Assembly (NCBI GenBank): GCA_937897245.1 | Contig: CALCBO010000080.1 | Location: forward strand, 1-10,757 | DNA: 10,757 bases | DNA from: an uncultured Caryophanales bacterium | GTDB taxonomy: Bacteria > Bacillota_I > Bacilli_A > RF39 > UBA660 | Reading direction: 5' to 3' | Part shown: positions 1-7,351 of the stretch, piece by piece | Numbering within the stretch: the first letter of the stretch is position 1 | Layout: each line of letters opens with the position of its first letter | Notes under the pieces: model-generated | What the model was told of the DNA's origin: nothing | The model's database searches: none | The model's input: only the letters and a program-made list of their open reading frames with translations | Made by a program: the position numbers and the translations under genes

Positions 1-422
1 CTAAATGTTTAGAACATAAAGAGTGTTCTTTGGTAGTAGATGTAGGAGAAGAATGTACCATAGATGGTATTACTTTTAAGACTATAGCTTCTTATAATAC
101 AGATAAGAGTTATCATCCTAAAAGTAAAGAGTATGTAGGTTATAATATTCTATTAGAAGATAAGTATTATTATATAATGGGTGATACTGATCGAACAGAT
201 GAAGCTGATTTAGTAAAAACAGATATTTGTTTTGTACCAATTGGGGGTACTTTTACAATGGATTATAAAGAAGCAGCAGATTATATTAATTATATTAAAC
301 CAAAAGAAGTAATTCCTATTCATTATGGAAAGATAGTAGGAGATGTTTCTTTAGGAAAAGAATTTAAGAATTTAGTTAATGATGATATAAAAGTAACATT
401 AAAAATAGGAGGAGAGGAATAA
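1..422 (+). CDS. MBL-fold metal-dependent hydrolase, C-terminal part (5' truncated)
   Basis: The reading frame is open from the first base (first full codon at 3), so this is the 3' end of a longer gene; the TTG at 30 is not a convincing start. About 140 residues remain. They show the second half of a metallo-beta-lactamase fold: a strand ending in GDTD (codons near 180-190), with the metal-binding Asp of this family, then VPIGGTFTM, and a closing IPIHYG with the last metal-binding His at 321-323. This order matches the UlaG-like / UPF0173-like branch of small MBL hydrolases. The N-terminal HxHxDH motif would lie outside the window, so neither activity nor substrate can be judged. The stop codon overlaps the thrS start by one base (TAATG), and a strong GGAGGAG site inside its last codons serves thrS, so the two are probably co-transcribed and translationally coupled. 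Confidence 0.85.
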   Translation, partial: KCLEHKECSLVVDVGEECTIDGITFKTIASYNTDKSYHPKSKEYVGYNILLEDKYYYIMGDTDRTDEADLVKTDICFVPIGGTFTMDYKEAADYINYIKPKEVIPIHYGKIVGDVSLGKEFKNLVNDDIKVTLKIGGEE

Positions 423-2185
423 TGATAAATATTAAAGAAGATGAAAAATTAAGTGTAAAGAATCATTCATGTGCACATTTAATGGCACAAGCTGTTAAAC
501 ATTTGTATCCAGAGGCAAAGTTTTGGGTAGGACCAGTTATTGAGGAAGGATTTTATTATGATATAGATTTAGGTGATAATACTTTGACAGAAGAAGATTT
601 ACCTAAAATAGAAAAAGAAATGAAAAAACTAGCTAAAGATGGTAAAAGAATAGTTAGACGTGAATTATCTAAAGAAGAAGCTTTAGATATGTTTAAAGAT
701 GATCCATATAAAATAGATTTAATATCTAGAATGGATGATGATACTACTGTTATTAGTTGTTATAGTCAGGGAGATTTTACTGATTTATGTCGTGGTCCAC
801 ATGTAGATACGGTTAAAGAATTAAAGAACTTTAAATTATTGAAAGTATCTGGTGCTTATTGGAAAGGAGATTCTAAAAATAAAGTATTACAAAGAATATA
901 TGGAATATGTTTTGATAATAAAGAAGATTTAGAAGCTCATTTAAAAGAATTAGAAGAAGCTAAATTAAGAGATCATCGTAAGATAGGAAAAGAACAAGAA
1001 TTATTTATGTCTCATGAATTAGTAGGAGCAGGAATGCCTTTATGGTTACCTAATGGGAGTATTGTTCGTAAGAATTTAGAAAACTACATTTATGAGAAAG
1101 AACAAGAATTAGGATATCAACATGTTTATACTCCTTGTGTTGGAACTGTAGATTTATATAAAACTTCTGGACATTGGGATCATTATCAAGAAAATATGTT
1201 TCCAATGATGAAAGTAGATGAAGAAGAATTTGTTTTAAGACCAATGAATTGTCCACATCATATGTTGATTTATAAAAATAAAATGCATTCTTATCGTGAT
1301 TTACCAATTCGTATTGGAGAATTCGCAACTGATTTTAGATATGAAGCAAGTGGAGCTGTTAAAGGGTTAGAGAGAGTACGTTGTATGTGTCAAAATGATG
1401 CACATTTATTTGTAAGACCTGATCAAATTGGTGAAGAGTTTAAAAAAGTAGTTAGTCTCATATTAGATGTTTATAAAGACTTTGGAATAAAAGAATATAA
1501 ATTTCGTTTATCATTAAGAGATCCAGAAGACAAAGAAAAATATTTTGATGATGATGAAATGTGGAATAGTGCTGAGGAGAAACTTCGTGAAGTATTAAAT
1601 GATTTAGGTGTTGAATATTTTGAAGCAGTAGGAGAAGCAGCTTTTTATGGGCCTAAACTTGATGTTGAAGTAAAACCAGCTGTAGGACCAGAAGTAACAT
1701 TATCTACTTGTCAATTAGATTTTTTATTACCAAGAAGATTTGAACTTAATTATATTGATTCTAATGGAGAAAAACAAACACCAGTAGTTCTTCATAGAGC
1801 TATTTTTGGAACATTTGATAGATTTACAGCTTTTATTATAGAAGAGACTAAAGGAGCTTTTCCAACATGGTTATCTCCATTACAGGTTAAGATAATTCCA
1901 GTAAATCCTGAATATCAAGCAGATTATGGTAGAGAAATTAAAGAATTACTACAAGCTAAGAAAATCAGAGTGGAATTAGATGATCGTAATGAGAAATTAG
2001 GATATCGACTTAGAGAAGCTCAAACATCTAAGACACCATATACTTTAGTATTAGGAGATAAAGAAAAAGAAGATAGATTGATTAGTTATAGATTATTTGG
2101 TAAAAAAGATACTACAACAGTTACTATAGATGAATTTATATCTTTAATTACTAAGGAAATAGAAGAAAAAGGACTTAGAAAATAG
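422..2185 (+). CDS. thrS: Threonyl-tRNA synthetase (TGS-less form)
   Basis: Charges tRNA-Thr with threonine in the cytoplasm. The 587-residue product begins directly with the editing domain: HSCAH (H15, H19) and CRGPH (C123, H127) form the classic HxxxH / CxxxH editing site. The class II core follows, with the three zinc ligands in place: C277 in MNCPHH, H328 in NDAHLF and H458 in VVLHRA. Motif 2 (FRYEASGA...RVR) and motif 3 (GTFDRF) are present, and the anticodon-binding domain occupies roughly the last 100 residues (from LQVKIIPV). Typical bacterial ThrRS is about 640 residues; the missing ~57 correspond to the N-terminal TGS domain. The start at 422 is fixed by GGAGGAG just upstream and by the preceding gene, which leaves no room for a longer N-terminus. 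No T-box leader is visible directly upstream because that DNA codes for the MBL hydrolase. Confidence 0.97.
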   Translation: MINIKEDEKLSVKNHSCAHLMAQAVKHLYPEAKFWVGPVIEEGFYYDIDLGDNTLTEEDLPKIEKEMKKLAKDGKRIVRRELSKEEALDMFKDDPYKIDLISRMDDDTTVISCYSQGDFTDLCRGPHVDTVKELKNFKLLKVSGAYWKGDSKNKVLQRIYGICFDNKEDLEAHLKELEEAKLRDHRKIGKEQELFMSHELVGAGMPLWLPNGSIVRKNLENYIYEKEQELGYQHVYTPCVGTVDLYKTSGHWDHYQENMFPMMKVDEEEFVLRPMNCPHHMLIYKNKMHSYRDLPIRIGEFATDFRYEASGAVKGLERVRCMCQNDAHLFVRPDQIGEEFKKVVSLILDVYKDFGIKEYKFRLSLRDPEDKEKYFDDDEMWNSAEEKLREVLNDLGVEYFEAVGEAAFYGPKLDVEVKPAVGPEVTLSTCQLDFLLPRRFELNYIDSNGEKQTPVVLHRAIFGTFDRFTAFIIEETKGAFPTWLSPLQVKIIPVNPEYQADYGREIKELLQAKKIRVELDDRNEKLGYRLREAQTSKTPYTLVLGDKEKEDRLISYRLFGKKDTTTVTIDEFISLITKEIEEKGLRK

Positions 2186-2206
2186 TGGGTTCCACTATTT
2201 TTCTTT
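2179..2206 (+). terminator. Intrinsic terminator of thrS, containing its stop codon
   Basis: A perfect 10-bp stem, AAAATAGTGG (2179-2188) with CCACTATTTT (2192-2201), has a 3-nt loop (GTT) and runs into TTTTTCTTT. The TAG stop of thrS (2183-2185) lies inside the left arm. Confidence 0.85.
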
Positions 2207-2224
2207 GTATTTTTATTATAAAAA

Positions 2225-2233
2225 TGATATAAT
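2225..2233 (+). promoter_or_regulatory. Extended -10 promoter of the RNase J gene
   Basis: TGATATAAT (2225-2233) is a full extended -10 element (TGnTATAAT). A weak -35, TTGTAT (2205-2210), lies 17 bp upstream and matches TTGACA at only three positions. It sits between the thrS terminator and the Shine-Dalgarno site at 2261-2270, so the RNase J gene probably starts its own transcript near 2240. Confidence 0.6.
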
Positions 2234-2276
2234 TAATGTGCTGTTTACGTGTTTATATATTGGAAAGGAGAAAAAA

Positions 2277-3929
2277 ATGAGTAAAATTAAAATATTCGCT
2301 TTAGGTGGATTAAACGAAAATGGTAAGAATTTATATGTAGTAAATGTAGATGAAGAAATTTTTGTTTTTGATGCAGGATTAAAATATGATAATGATATTA
2401 ATTTAGGTATTGATTATATTATTCCTAATTTTGATTATTTAATAAAAAATAGAAAAAAGATTAAAGGTATTTTTCTTACTCATGGACATGAAGCTAATAT
2501 GGGAGCGGTTCCTGATATATTAGAGAAGATTCCAGAAGTAGCAGTTTATGGTACGAAGTTAACTTTGGAGATGGTTAAGAAAGATATAGATAGAAGATTA
2601 CTTAATAAGTATAATTTTAATGAGATAAAGCCTCATGTAAAGATTGATTTTGGACGTAATTCTATTTTTCCAATTTCAGTGACTCATTCAATACCAGATG
2701 CTTTATGTTATGTTTTATATACTCCAGATGGAGCTATTGTATATACAGGAGATTTTACTTTTGATTCAACGATGATGGGAGATTATAAAACAGATATAGG
2801 AAAACTTGCTTATGTTGGAAAACAAGGTGTATTGTGTTTGTTATGTGAATCTTTTTATGCTGATAAGCCAGGACATACTTCACCACAAAATAGAGTGGGA
2901 GATTTTATTAGAGAAGTATTAAGTAATTCAAAAGAACGTATTATTGCGACTATATTTCCAGCTCACTTTTATAGAATTCAAGAGATATTTGATGAGGTGT
3001 CACAAACACATAGAAAAATAGTAATAATGGGTAAACCATTACAAGAATTAATAAATAATGCCGTCAAAGAAGGTTATTTGACAATTTCAAAAGATAAGAT
3101 AGGTACATTAGCTGATTTAGAAAGTAAGAATGCAGTGGTTTTAATATCTGATGAGAAAGAAAAACCATTTGCAAATTTAGAGAGAATTATTAAAGGTTTT
3201 GATAAATATATAAACATTAAAGAAACAGATACAATATTTATAACAGAACCATCTTATCCAGGAATTGAAAAACGTTTAGCGGTTATTATGGATGATATTG
3301 CGATGCTTGGAGCTGATGCAATTAGCCTATCAAGTAAGAAACACTTATTACATCATGCAGCTAGAGAAGATTTAATGTTAATGATTAATTTGATGAATCC
3401 AAAGTATTATTTTCCAGTAAAAGGAGAATATCGTAATCAATATGCTAATGCTGAAATAGCTGATGAATTAGGAATACCTCATGAAAATATTATTTTAAAA
3501 TTAAATGGTGATGTTTTTGAAATGAAGAATGGAGAAAATACTAATTCATTAGAAAAAGTGGCAGTTGATGAAATATTAATTGATGGTAAAAAGAATAGTG
3601 ATGTAGGTAATCTTGTTTTAAAAGATAGAGAAATGCTTGGAGAAAATGGTATTGTAATAATTAGTTGTACTTTAGATAAAGAAACTAAGAAAATTCTTGG
3701 AGGACCAGAGATTTTAACTAGGGGATTTATTTATGTTAAAGAAAGTCAAGATTTATTGACAGAGACTGGGGCTTTATCTAGAGAAGTAATTGAATCTAAT
3801 ATTGAACTTAATACTAGAAGAGTTGATTATTCTAAAATTAAGACTGATGTTAGAGATGTATTAGGAAAGTTCTTTTATAAAGAAACAGGAGCTAAACCTA
3901 TGATTATTACTGTTATTCAGGAAGTATAA
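2277..3929 (+). CDS. rnjB: RNase J-family protein, J2-like with degraded metal site
   Basis: The start is set at ATG 2277, which has GGAAAGGAG 7 nt upstream; the frame is open from 2205, but that extension overlaps the terminator and promoter. The product has 550 residues, the usual RNase J length, with MBL, beta-CASP and C-terminal domains in order. Landmarks are LGGLNENGKN near the N-terminus, HGHEAN (H69, H71, A73, N74), THSIPD (H137), YTGDF (D159), FPAHFYRIQ, HLLHHAAREDL (H356-H360) and PVKGEYR (K382). RNase J1 enzymes read HGHEDH, HVSGH and PVHGEYR there. Ligands for the first metal (H69, H71, H137, D159) are kept, while those of the second (Asp, His and the late His) are replaced by Ala, Asn and Lys. 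From memory, B. subtilis RNase J2 is also altered at the equivalent positions. I infer a J2-type, weakly active or inactive subunit that would pair with a J1 encoded elsewhere in RNA decay and processing. Confidence 0.88.
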   Translation: MSKIKIFALGGLNENGKNLYVVNVDEEIFVFDAGLKYDNDINLGIDYIIPNFDYLIKNRKKIKGIFLTHGHEANMGAVPDILEKIPEVAVYGTKLTLEMVKKDIDRRLLNKYNFNEIKPHVKIDFGRNSIFPISVTHSIPDALCYVLYTPDGAIVYTGDFTFDSTMMGDYKTDIGKLAYVGKQGVLCLLCESFYADKPGHTSPQNRVGDFIREVLSNSKERIIATIFPAHFYRIQEIFDEVSQTHRKIVIMGKPLQELINNAVKEGYLTISKDKIGTLADLESKNAVVLISDEKEKPFANLERIIKGFDKYINIKETDTIFITEPSYPGIEKRLAVIMDDIAMLGADAISLSSKKHLLHHAAREDLMLMINLMNPKYYFPVKGEYRNQYANAEIADELGIPHENIILKLNGDVFEMKNGENTNSLEKVAVDEILIDGKKNSDVGNLVLKDREMLGENGIVIISCTLDKETKKILGGPEILTRGFIYVKESQDLLTETGALSREVIESNIELNTRRVDYSKIKTDVRDVLGKFFYKETGAKPMIITVIQEV

Positions 3930-3944
3930 GAGCTTTGCTCTTTT
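3928..3944 (+). terminator. Short, weak terminator between the RNase J gene and tRNA-Arg
   Basis: AAGAGC (3928-3933), loop TTT, GCTCTT (3937-3942), followed by only two further Ts before ATG. The left arm overlaps the TAA stop of the RNase J gene (3927-3929). The short stem and tail suggest partial read-through into the tRNA gene, which has no obvious promoter of its own. Confidence 0.5.
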
Positions 3945-3946
3945 AT

Positions 3947-4023
3947 GTATCCGTAGCTCAGTAGGATAGAGCAATCGCCTCCTAAGCGATAGGTCATGAG
4001 TTCGAATCTCATCGGGTACACCA
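3947..4023 (+). tRNA. tRNA-Arg (anticodon CCT, reads AGG)
   Basis: A 77-nt cloverleaf can be drawn in full. The acceptor stem is GTATCCG (3947-3953) with CGGGTAC (4013-4019), containing one T-G pair. The D-arm contains GCTC...GAGC. The anticodon stem is ATCGC / GCGAT around the 7-nt loop CTCCTAA, giving anticodon CCT. The T-arm is ATGAG-TTCGAAT-CTCAT. Discriminator A (4020) is followed by an encoded CCA (4021-4023). CCT decodes the arginine codon AGG. The gene probably shares the RNase J transcript through the weak hairpin at 3928 and ends at the strong terminator at 4033-4062. Confidence 0.97.
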
Positions 4024-4032
4024 TTGAAATTT

Positions 4033-4062
4033 AACTATGTGTTATTTAGCACATAGTTTTTT
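4033..4062 (+). terminator. Intrinsic terminator after tRNA-Arg
   Basis: A perfect 9-bp stem, AACTATGTG (4033-4041) with CACATAGTT (4050-4058), has an 8-nt loop and a run of six Ts (4057-4062). Confidence 0.88.
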
Positions 4063-4063
4063 G

Positions 4064-4092
4064 TTGACAGTAATTTTTTTCAAGTGTAAAAT
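4064..4092 (+). promoter_or_regulatory. Sigma-A-type promoter of the 4121 gene
   Basis: A consensus -35 TTGACA (4064-4069), a 17-bp spacer and -10 TAAAAT (4087-4092). Transcription would start near 4099, giving a leader of about 20 nt with GGAGG at 4111-4115. The -35 begins two bases after the preceding terminator's T-run. Confidence 0.8.
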
Positions 4093-4120
4093 AATATTGA
4101 TATAAAATAAGGAGGATAGA

Positions 4121-4936
4121 ATGGAGAAGAGAAGTAATGTAGGAGTAATAATGCTAGTAATCGTTTTAATGCTAATTTGCTTATGTGGAGGTTATTTTTT
4201 AAGTGCTAAAAATATAGTTAATATAGGAAAAACAAATACTGAAGCAAGAACCACTAAAGAAACTAAGTCAAATAAAATTGATTGTCCAAAAGAAGAAGCA
4301 ATAGATGTATCTTCAGAAGAAGTATCAAAGTTAGTGAATATGACAATTAGAGCACATAGTGCATATTGTGGATTTTATAAATTTTATACAGATAAAAAAG
4401 TTACACCCAAAGATTTAGATGAAAATGATATTGCTAGAATGGTATTAAGTAAAGTGTTAGAATCAAAAGGAGAGACCAAAGAAGGACAAATATATACAAA
4501 GAAAGAATTTGAAGATGCAGCACATGAAAAATTCGGAAAGGATTTTGAATTTAAACATACTACTATAGAAGCATGTCCATCATTCACATATGATTCATCT
4601 AGAGAAATATATACTGAAGGTTCTCATGAGTGTGGAGGAACATGCGGACCATCAAATATATCAAGAGTAGTAAAAGCTGTTAGAACAGACACAGGTATGA
4701 ATATATATGTTAAAATGTTATTCTTTGGATTTATTGTTAGTGGAGATATAAATGACCAAGATTATTATACAGACTATCAGCTTACTAAAAAAATAAAATA
4801 TAATTTTGATGATATGAGAAATCGATTAATATTTGAATATGATGAAATTACAAGTCAAGGATCATTATATAAGATTAGTTATGCTAAAGAAGATAATAAT
4901 TACTACTTAGTTTCAGTAGAACCAGTAAGTGAATAA
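4121..4936 (+). CDS. Unrecognised membrane-anchored exported protein with conserved-looking cysteines
   Basis: A 271-residue protein that I do not recognise. The start is clear: GGAGG lies 5 nt upstream of ATG and behind a near-consensus promoter. Residues 1-6 are basic (MEKRSN); residues 7-28 form one hydrophobic helix with no clear cleavage site, so an N-in signal anchor with an extracytoplasmic body is likely. A polar Thr/Lys/Glu-rich linker (about 36-52) leads to a mixed alpha/beta-looking body. Five cysteines lie outside the membrane segment (C55, C83, C152, C171, C175), the last two in ECGGTCGP, which suggests disulfides. LICLC inside the helix is not a good lipobox, because the residue before Cys is bulky. 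The gene is a single unit with its own terminator; its neighbours suggest a cell-envelope role, but that is only context. Confidence 0.8.
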   Translation: MEKRSNVGVIMLVIVLMLICLCGGYFLSAKNIVNIGKTNTEARTTKETKSNKIDCPKEEAIDVSSEEVSKLVNMTIRAHSAYCGFYKFYTDKKVTPKDLDENDIARMVLSKVLESKGETKEGQIYTKKEFEDAAHEKFGKDFEFKHTTIEACPSFTYDSSREIYTEGSHECGGTCGPSNISRVVKAVRTDTGMNIYVKMLFFGFIVSGDINDQDYYTDYQLTKKIKYNFDDMRNRLIFEYDEITSQGSLYKISYAKEDNNYYLVSVEPVSE

Positions 4937-4940
4937 AGTA

Positions 4941-4971
4941 AAAACTATATAAATTAATGTATAGTTTTTTT
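4941..4971 (+). terminator. Intrinsic terminator of the 4121 gene
   Basis: AAAACTATA (4941-4949) pairs with TATAGTTTT (4960-4968) around a 10-nt loop and leads into seven Ts (4965-4971), four bases after the TAA stop. Confidence 0.8.
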
Positions 4972-5111
4972 GTTTTAGAAATTTGCTTTGTTATTTTTAT
5001 TAATGGTATCAAATATTTATTCAACACAAAAAACCAGCGATTATGTTTTTTTTCAATATTATTTTTTTATTTATAATCAACTTTATAGGATAAATAATTT
5101 ATATTAAATGT

Positions 5112-5137
5112 AAAGAGTTATTATATAATTCTTTTTT
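5112..5137 (+). terminator. Terminator-like hairpin in the leader of the SGNH-fusion gene
   Basis: AAAGAGTTAT (5112-5121) pairs with ATAATTCTTT (5125-5134) around a TAT loop; this is 10 bp with one G-T pair, followed by more Ts to 5137. It lies about 55 bases before the chosen start of the next gene and 140 bases after the preceding terminator. The rest of the 255-base gap (4937-5191) is T-rich and holds no clear RNA family; a 34-codon open frame (5003-5107) without a ribosome site ends just before the hairpin. The hairpin may be a back-up terminator, an attenuator, or the end of a small transcript. Confidence 0.5.
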
Positions 5138-5138
5138 G

Positions 5139-5167
5139 TTGTTTTTTTTTTATTTTTCATTTATATT
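5139..5167 (+). promoter_or_regulatory. Possible promoter of the SGNH-fusion gene
   Basis: TTGTTT (5139-5144), a 17-bp spacer and TATATT (5162-5167) lie just downstream of the hairpin at 5112-5137. The -35 is weak (3 of 6) and the region is nearly pure A/T, so chance is a real possibility. If real, transcription starts near 5174 and the leader is under 20 nt. Confidence 0.35.
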
Positions 5168-5191
5168 ATTATTAGAATGGTGATGTTGATT

Positions 5192-6256
5192 ATGGTAACA
5201 AATACGTGTAATGATTCGACTCTTTTACCAATATTGAGTGTTGTGAAGAGAGTTATGACTATGGTTCAAATTATGGTTCCACTTATTTTGATTGTTATGG
5301 TTAGTATTAAATTGATAAATATGATTATGAAACCTGATGAAAAAAAGGAAATAAAAAAGATTATTAATACTTTTATAGTAGCAGTAGTAGTATTTTTTGT
5401 TCCTGTTGTTGTTGATGTAACTATTTCAATGTTAGGGGAAAATAATAAATTTAGTAATTGTTGGTTAAATGCTGATGAGTCTTTTTCTGTATCAAAAAAA
5501 TATTTTCATATAGGTGAAAAAGAAAGAAAAAGTATTTTACAAAATCCTGATGATTATGAACCAGGAGTTCCTAGAAAAAGTAGTTCCAATACATCATTAG
5601 GGAGTAGTTCTGTTACGTGTTTAGCAAAAGAAAAAAATAATAAGGTTTTATTCTATGGAAATAGTAAAACTGTTGGGCCTAATGGTGGAGAAGTTATTAG
5701 AGACAATAATGTAGCCGTAAAATTTGAAGGTATTGCGAAATCAAAAGGGTATGATGTTACTGTCGTAACAATAGATGAAGGGTTGGGAAGTCAACATGGT
5801 AGGTTAAATGATTATTATGATTGTTATGTTGATCAACAATGTACAGATTGTATGAGTAATGCAGATGGAGTAGCTTCGGCAATTAGTAGTCGAGCTAATA
5901 CATTAAGAAATAGTAATCCTAATGTAGGAATATATTTAAGACAGATATGGACATATTGTAGTGGGGGACAGATAAATGATGATGATGGGTTAAGAATAGC
6001 CTTTGAAGGGGCCGTGAAAGCTAGTGAAATCGCAGGTGTTTCAATTATTCCAGATGGAAAAGCATTACTTGCTAATAAGAATGTGAATACAGGTATAAAT
6101 GTATGTGATGATGATAGACATCAAAATAATAAAGGTGCTTACTTAGTCGGAGCTACAGTATTTAAATTTTTATCTGGTGAGAGTCCAGTTGGTGCTACTT
6201 ATTATGATGATTTAGATTCGGGTACTGCAAATACATTGTTGAATTTAGTTAATTGA
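5192..6256 (+). CDS. Two-helix pilin-like membrane module joined to an SGNH-hydrolase-like domain
   Basis: I chose ATG 5192 (354 residues) because GGTGATG (5179-5185) sits 6 nt upstream and the same site type serves pncA and nadD; the longer frame from 5177 has no ribosome site. Residues about 21-45 and 57-81 are hydrophobic helices joined by a charged loop (KPDEKKEIKK, 47-56), the layout of TrbC/VirB2-like pilins and small pilin-like membrane proteins, with both ends predicted outside. A Ser/Pro-rich linker (about 115-145) follows. The C-terminal ~200 residues look like an SGNH/GDSL esterase: FYGNSKT (Ser158, block I), IYLRQIWTY (W253), and DDRH (D307, H310, block V) before NNKGAYLVGA. The Ser and the DxxH dyad are intact, while block III is not canonical. 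Many cysteines fit an extracytoplasmic place. I infer surface ester hydrolysis or acyl transfer; the substrate is unknown. The gene stops at TGA, inside a terminator. Confidence 0.72.
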   Translation: MVTNTCNDSTLLPILSVVKRVMTMVQIMVPLILIVMVSIKLINMIMKPDEKKEIKKIINTFIVAVVVFFVPVVVDVTISMLGENNKFSNCWLNADESFSVSKKYFHIGEKERKSILQNPDDYEPGVPRKSSSNTSLGSSSVTCLAKEKNNKVLFYGNSKTVGPNGGEVIRDNNVAVKFEGIAKSKGYDVTVVTIDEGLGSQHGRLNDYYDCYVDQQCTDCMSNADGVASAISSRANTLRNSNPNVGIYLRQIWTYCSGGQINDDDGLRIAFEGAVKASEIAGVSIIPDGKALLANKNVNTGINVCDDDRHQNNKGAYLVGATVFKFLSGESPVGATYYDDLDSGTANTLLNLVN

Positions 6257-6282
6257 TATCTACTTTTAGTAGGTGTTTTTTT
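6256..6282 (+). terminator. Intrinsic terminator after the SGNH-fusion gene
   Basis: ATATCTACT (6256-6264) pairs with AGTAGGTGT (6268-6276), including two G-T pairs, around a TTT loop. Seven Ts (6276-6282) follow. The first stem base is the last base of the TGA stop. Confidence 0.78.
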
Positions 6283-6283
6283 C

Positions 6284-6311
6284 TTGAATATTTTTAATCA
6301 TGTGTTATAAT
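6284..6311 (+). promoter_or_regulatory. Promoter of the GT8 glycosyltransferase gene
   Basis: TTGAAT (6284-6289), a 16-bp spacer and a perfect extended -10 TGTTATAAT (6303-6311). Transcription would begin near 6318; the ribosome site AAGGGGG (6324-6330) lies 7 nt before ATG 6338. Confidence 0.75.
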
Positions 6312-6337
6312 AAGTATACTTTTAAGGGGGAAAGAGT

Positions 6338-7351
6338 ATGAAAAAATTAGATGTTTTATATACTTCAGATAATAGATATTTAGATATTATGTTAGGTAGT
6401 ATTATATCTTTAATAAAAAATAGTCATATTGATAATCTTCGTATTCATATAATATGTGAGAATTTAAGTAAAAATGATTATCAAAAAATAGGAAAAGTAT
6501 TTGATAAATATCCACATGTAAAATATACAATTTATCCAATTGAAAAGTGTGATATGGAAAAATATCAATTACCAGATTGGCGTAGTACTCAGATAGCTAA
6601 TGCAAGATTATTTTTTACAGAAATAATGAAGGATAATATAAGTGATATAGACAGTTTATTATATTTAGATGCTGATACTAATGTAGTAGGTGATTTAAAT
6701 TCTTTGGATGAATATCAAGATATTACAGTAGGAGCATGTAAAGATAATAATAGATTAGAATTATTAGAAAAGTATAATTTACCAATGTATTATAATTCGG
6801 GAGTATTATTAATTAATATAGATAGATGGATGGAAGAAGAATGTGATTTAAAATTATTAGAAGAGGTAAAACAACCACATACAGAGTTACAATTTCCAGA
6901 TCAAGATATTATTAATGTAGCTTTAAAAAATGATATAGAAGCTTTACCAATTGAATATAATATTATGCCTTATGAATATATATTTAATGATAGAGAACGT
7001 AGATTATTTTTTAATAGTAATAGAAGATATCGTTCTTATGATGAAGTTTGTAGAGCTTTAGATAATCCTAAGATTCATCATGGATGTGGATTAGGTAGTA
7101 TTAAACCATGGAGTGATAATAGTATTAATCCATTTAATGAAGAGTTTGTTACTTGTATAAGAGAAGCTAATCCAGATTTTACATTAGAAGAATTATCAAG
7201 ATTTCAAAAGATATTAAATAGTCATCCATTTTTACTTAGAAAGGCATTAATATTAAGAACTTATTCACCTCAGAAATTTTATGATTTAATTAGTGATATA
7301 TCTTCAAGAAAACAAGGTATAAAAACTGATGCTAAACAGTATAGAAAGTAA
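6338..7351 (+). CDS. GT8-family glycosyltransferase
   Basis: A 337-residue retaining glycosyltransferase of family GT8 (glycogenin / LgtC-like GT-A fold). It would transfer a sugar from a nucleotide-sugar donor, with the metal held by a DxD motif, at the cytoplasmic face. Visible motifs in order: LDVLYTSDNRYLD at the N-terminus (donor-binding strand), an RLFF block with basic residues before it, LYLDADTNV (the DxD, here DAD), YYNSGVLLINIDRW (the usual acceptor-side block), FPDQDIIN, and a late HHGCGLGSIKPW like the HxxGxxKPW of the family. There is no signal peptide or membrane helix. Length and motif spacing are normal for a bacterial GT8 plus a short helical tail. It is a single-gene unit with its own promoter and terminator, next to two surface-protein genes, so envelope glycan or glycoprotein synthesis is likely. 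Donor and acceptor cannot be read from sequence. Confidence 0.92.
   Translation: MKKLDVLYTSDNRYLDIMLGSIISLIKNSHIDNLRIHIICENLSKNDYQKIGKVFDKYPHVKYTIYPIEKCDMEKYQLPDWRSTQIANARLFFTEIMKDNISDIDSLLYLDADTNVVGDLNSLDEYQDITVGACKDNNRLELLEKYNLPMYYNSGVLLINIDRWMEEECDLKLLEEVKQPHTELQFPDQDIINVALKNDIEALPIEYNIMPYEYIFNDRERRLFFNSNRRYRSYDEVCRALDNPKIHHGCGLGSIKPWSDNSINPFNEEFVTCIREANPDFTLEELSRFQKILNSHPFLLRKALILRTYSPQKFYDLISDISSRKQGIKTDAKQYRK

Noticed and set aside
1050..1328. Minus-strand open frame of 92 codons inside thrS
   Set aside because: It is antisense to a well-conserved part of thrS, has no ribosome site, and its composition is that of a reversed reading.
2205..2276. 24-residue N-terminal extension of the RNase J protein
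   Set aside because: Overlaps the thrS terminator tail and the extended -10 promoter; the ribosome site and the normal RNase J N-terminus point to 2277.
4121..4210. Lipoprotein signal in the 4121 gene (LICLC)
   Set aside because: The residues before each Cys (Ile, Leu) do not fit a lipobox, and a plain signal anchor explains the helix.
4384..4587. Minus-strand open frame of 67 codons inside the 4121 gene
   Set aside because: Lies wholly opposite a gene with a strong promoter and ribosome site; no supporting signal on the minus strand.
5177..5191. Earlier start of the SGNH-fusion gene at 5177
   Set aside because: No ribosome site upstream; GGTGATG at 5179-5185 is correctly placed for ATG 5192.
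6254..6256. TGA read as Trp (Mycoplasma code)
   Set aside because: Trp is TGG throughout, no gene has an internal TGA, and this TGA is followed at once by a terminator hairpin.
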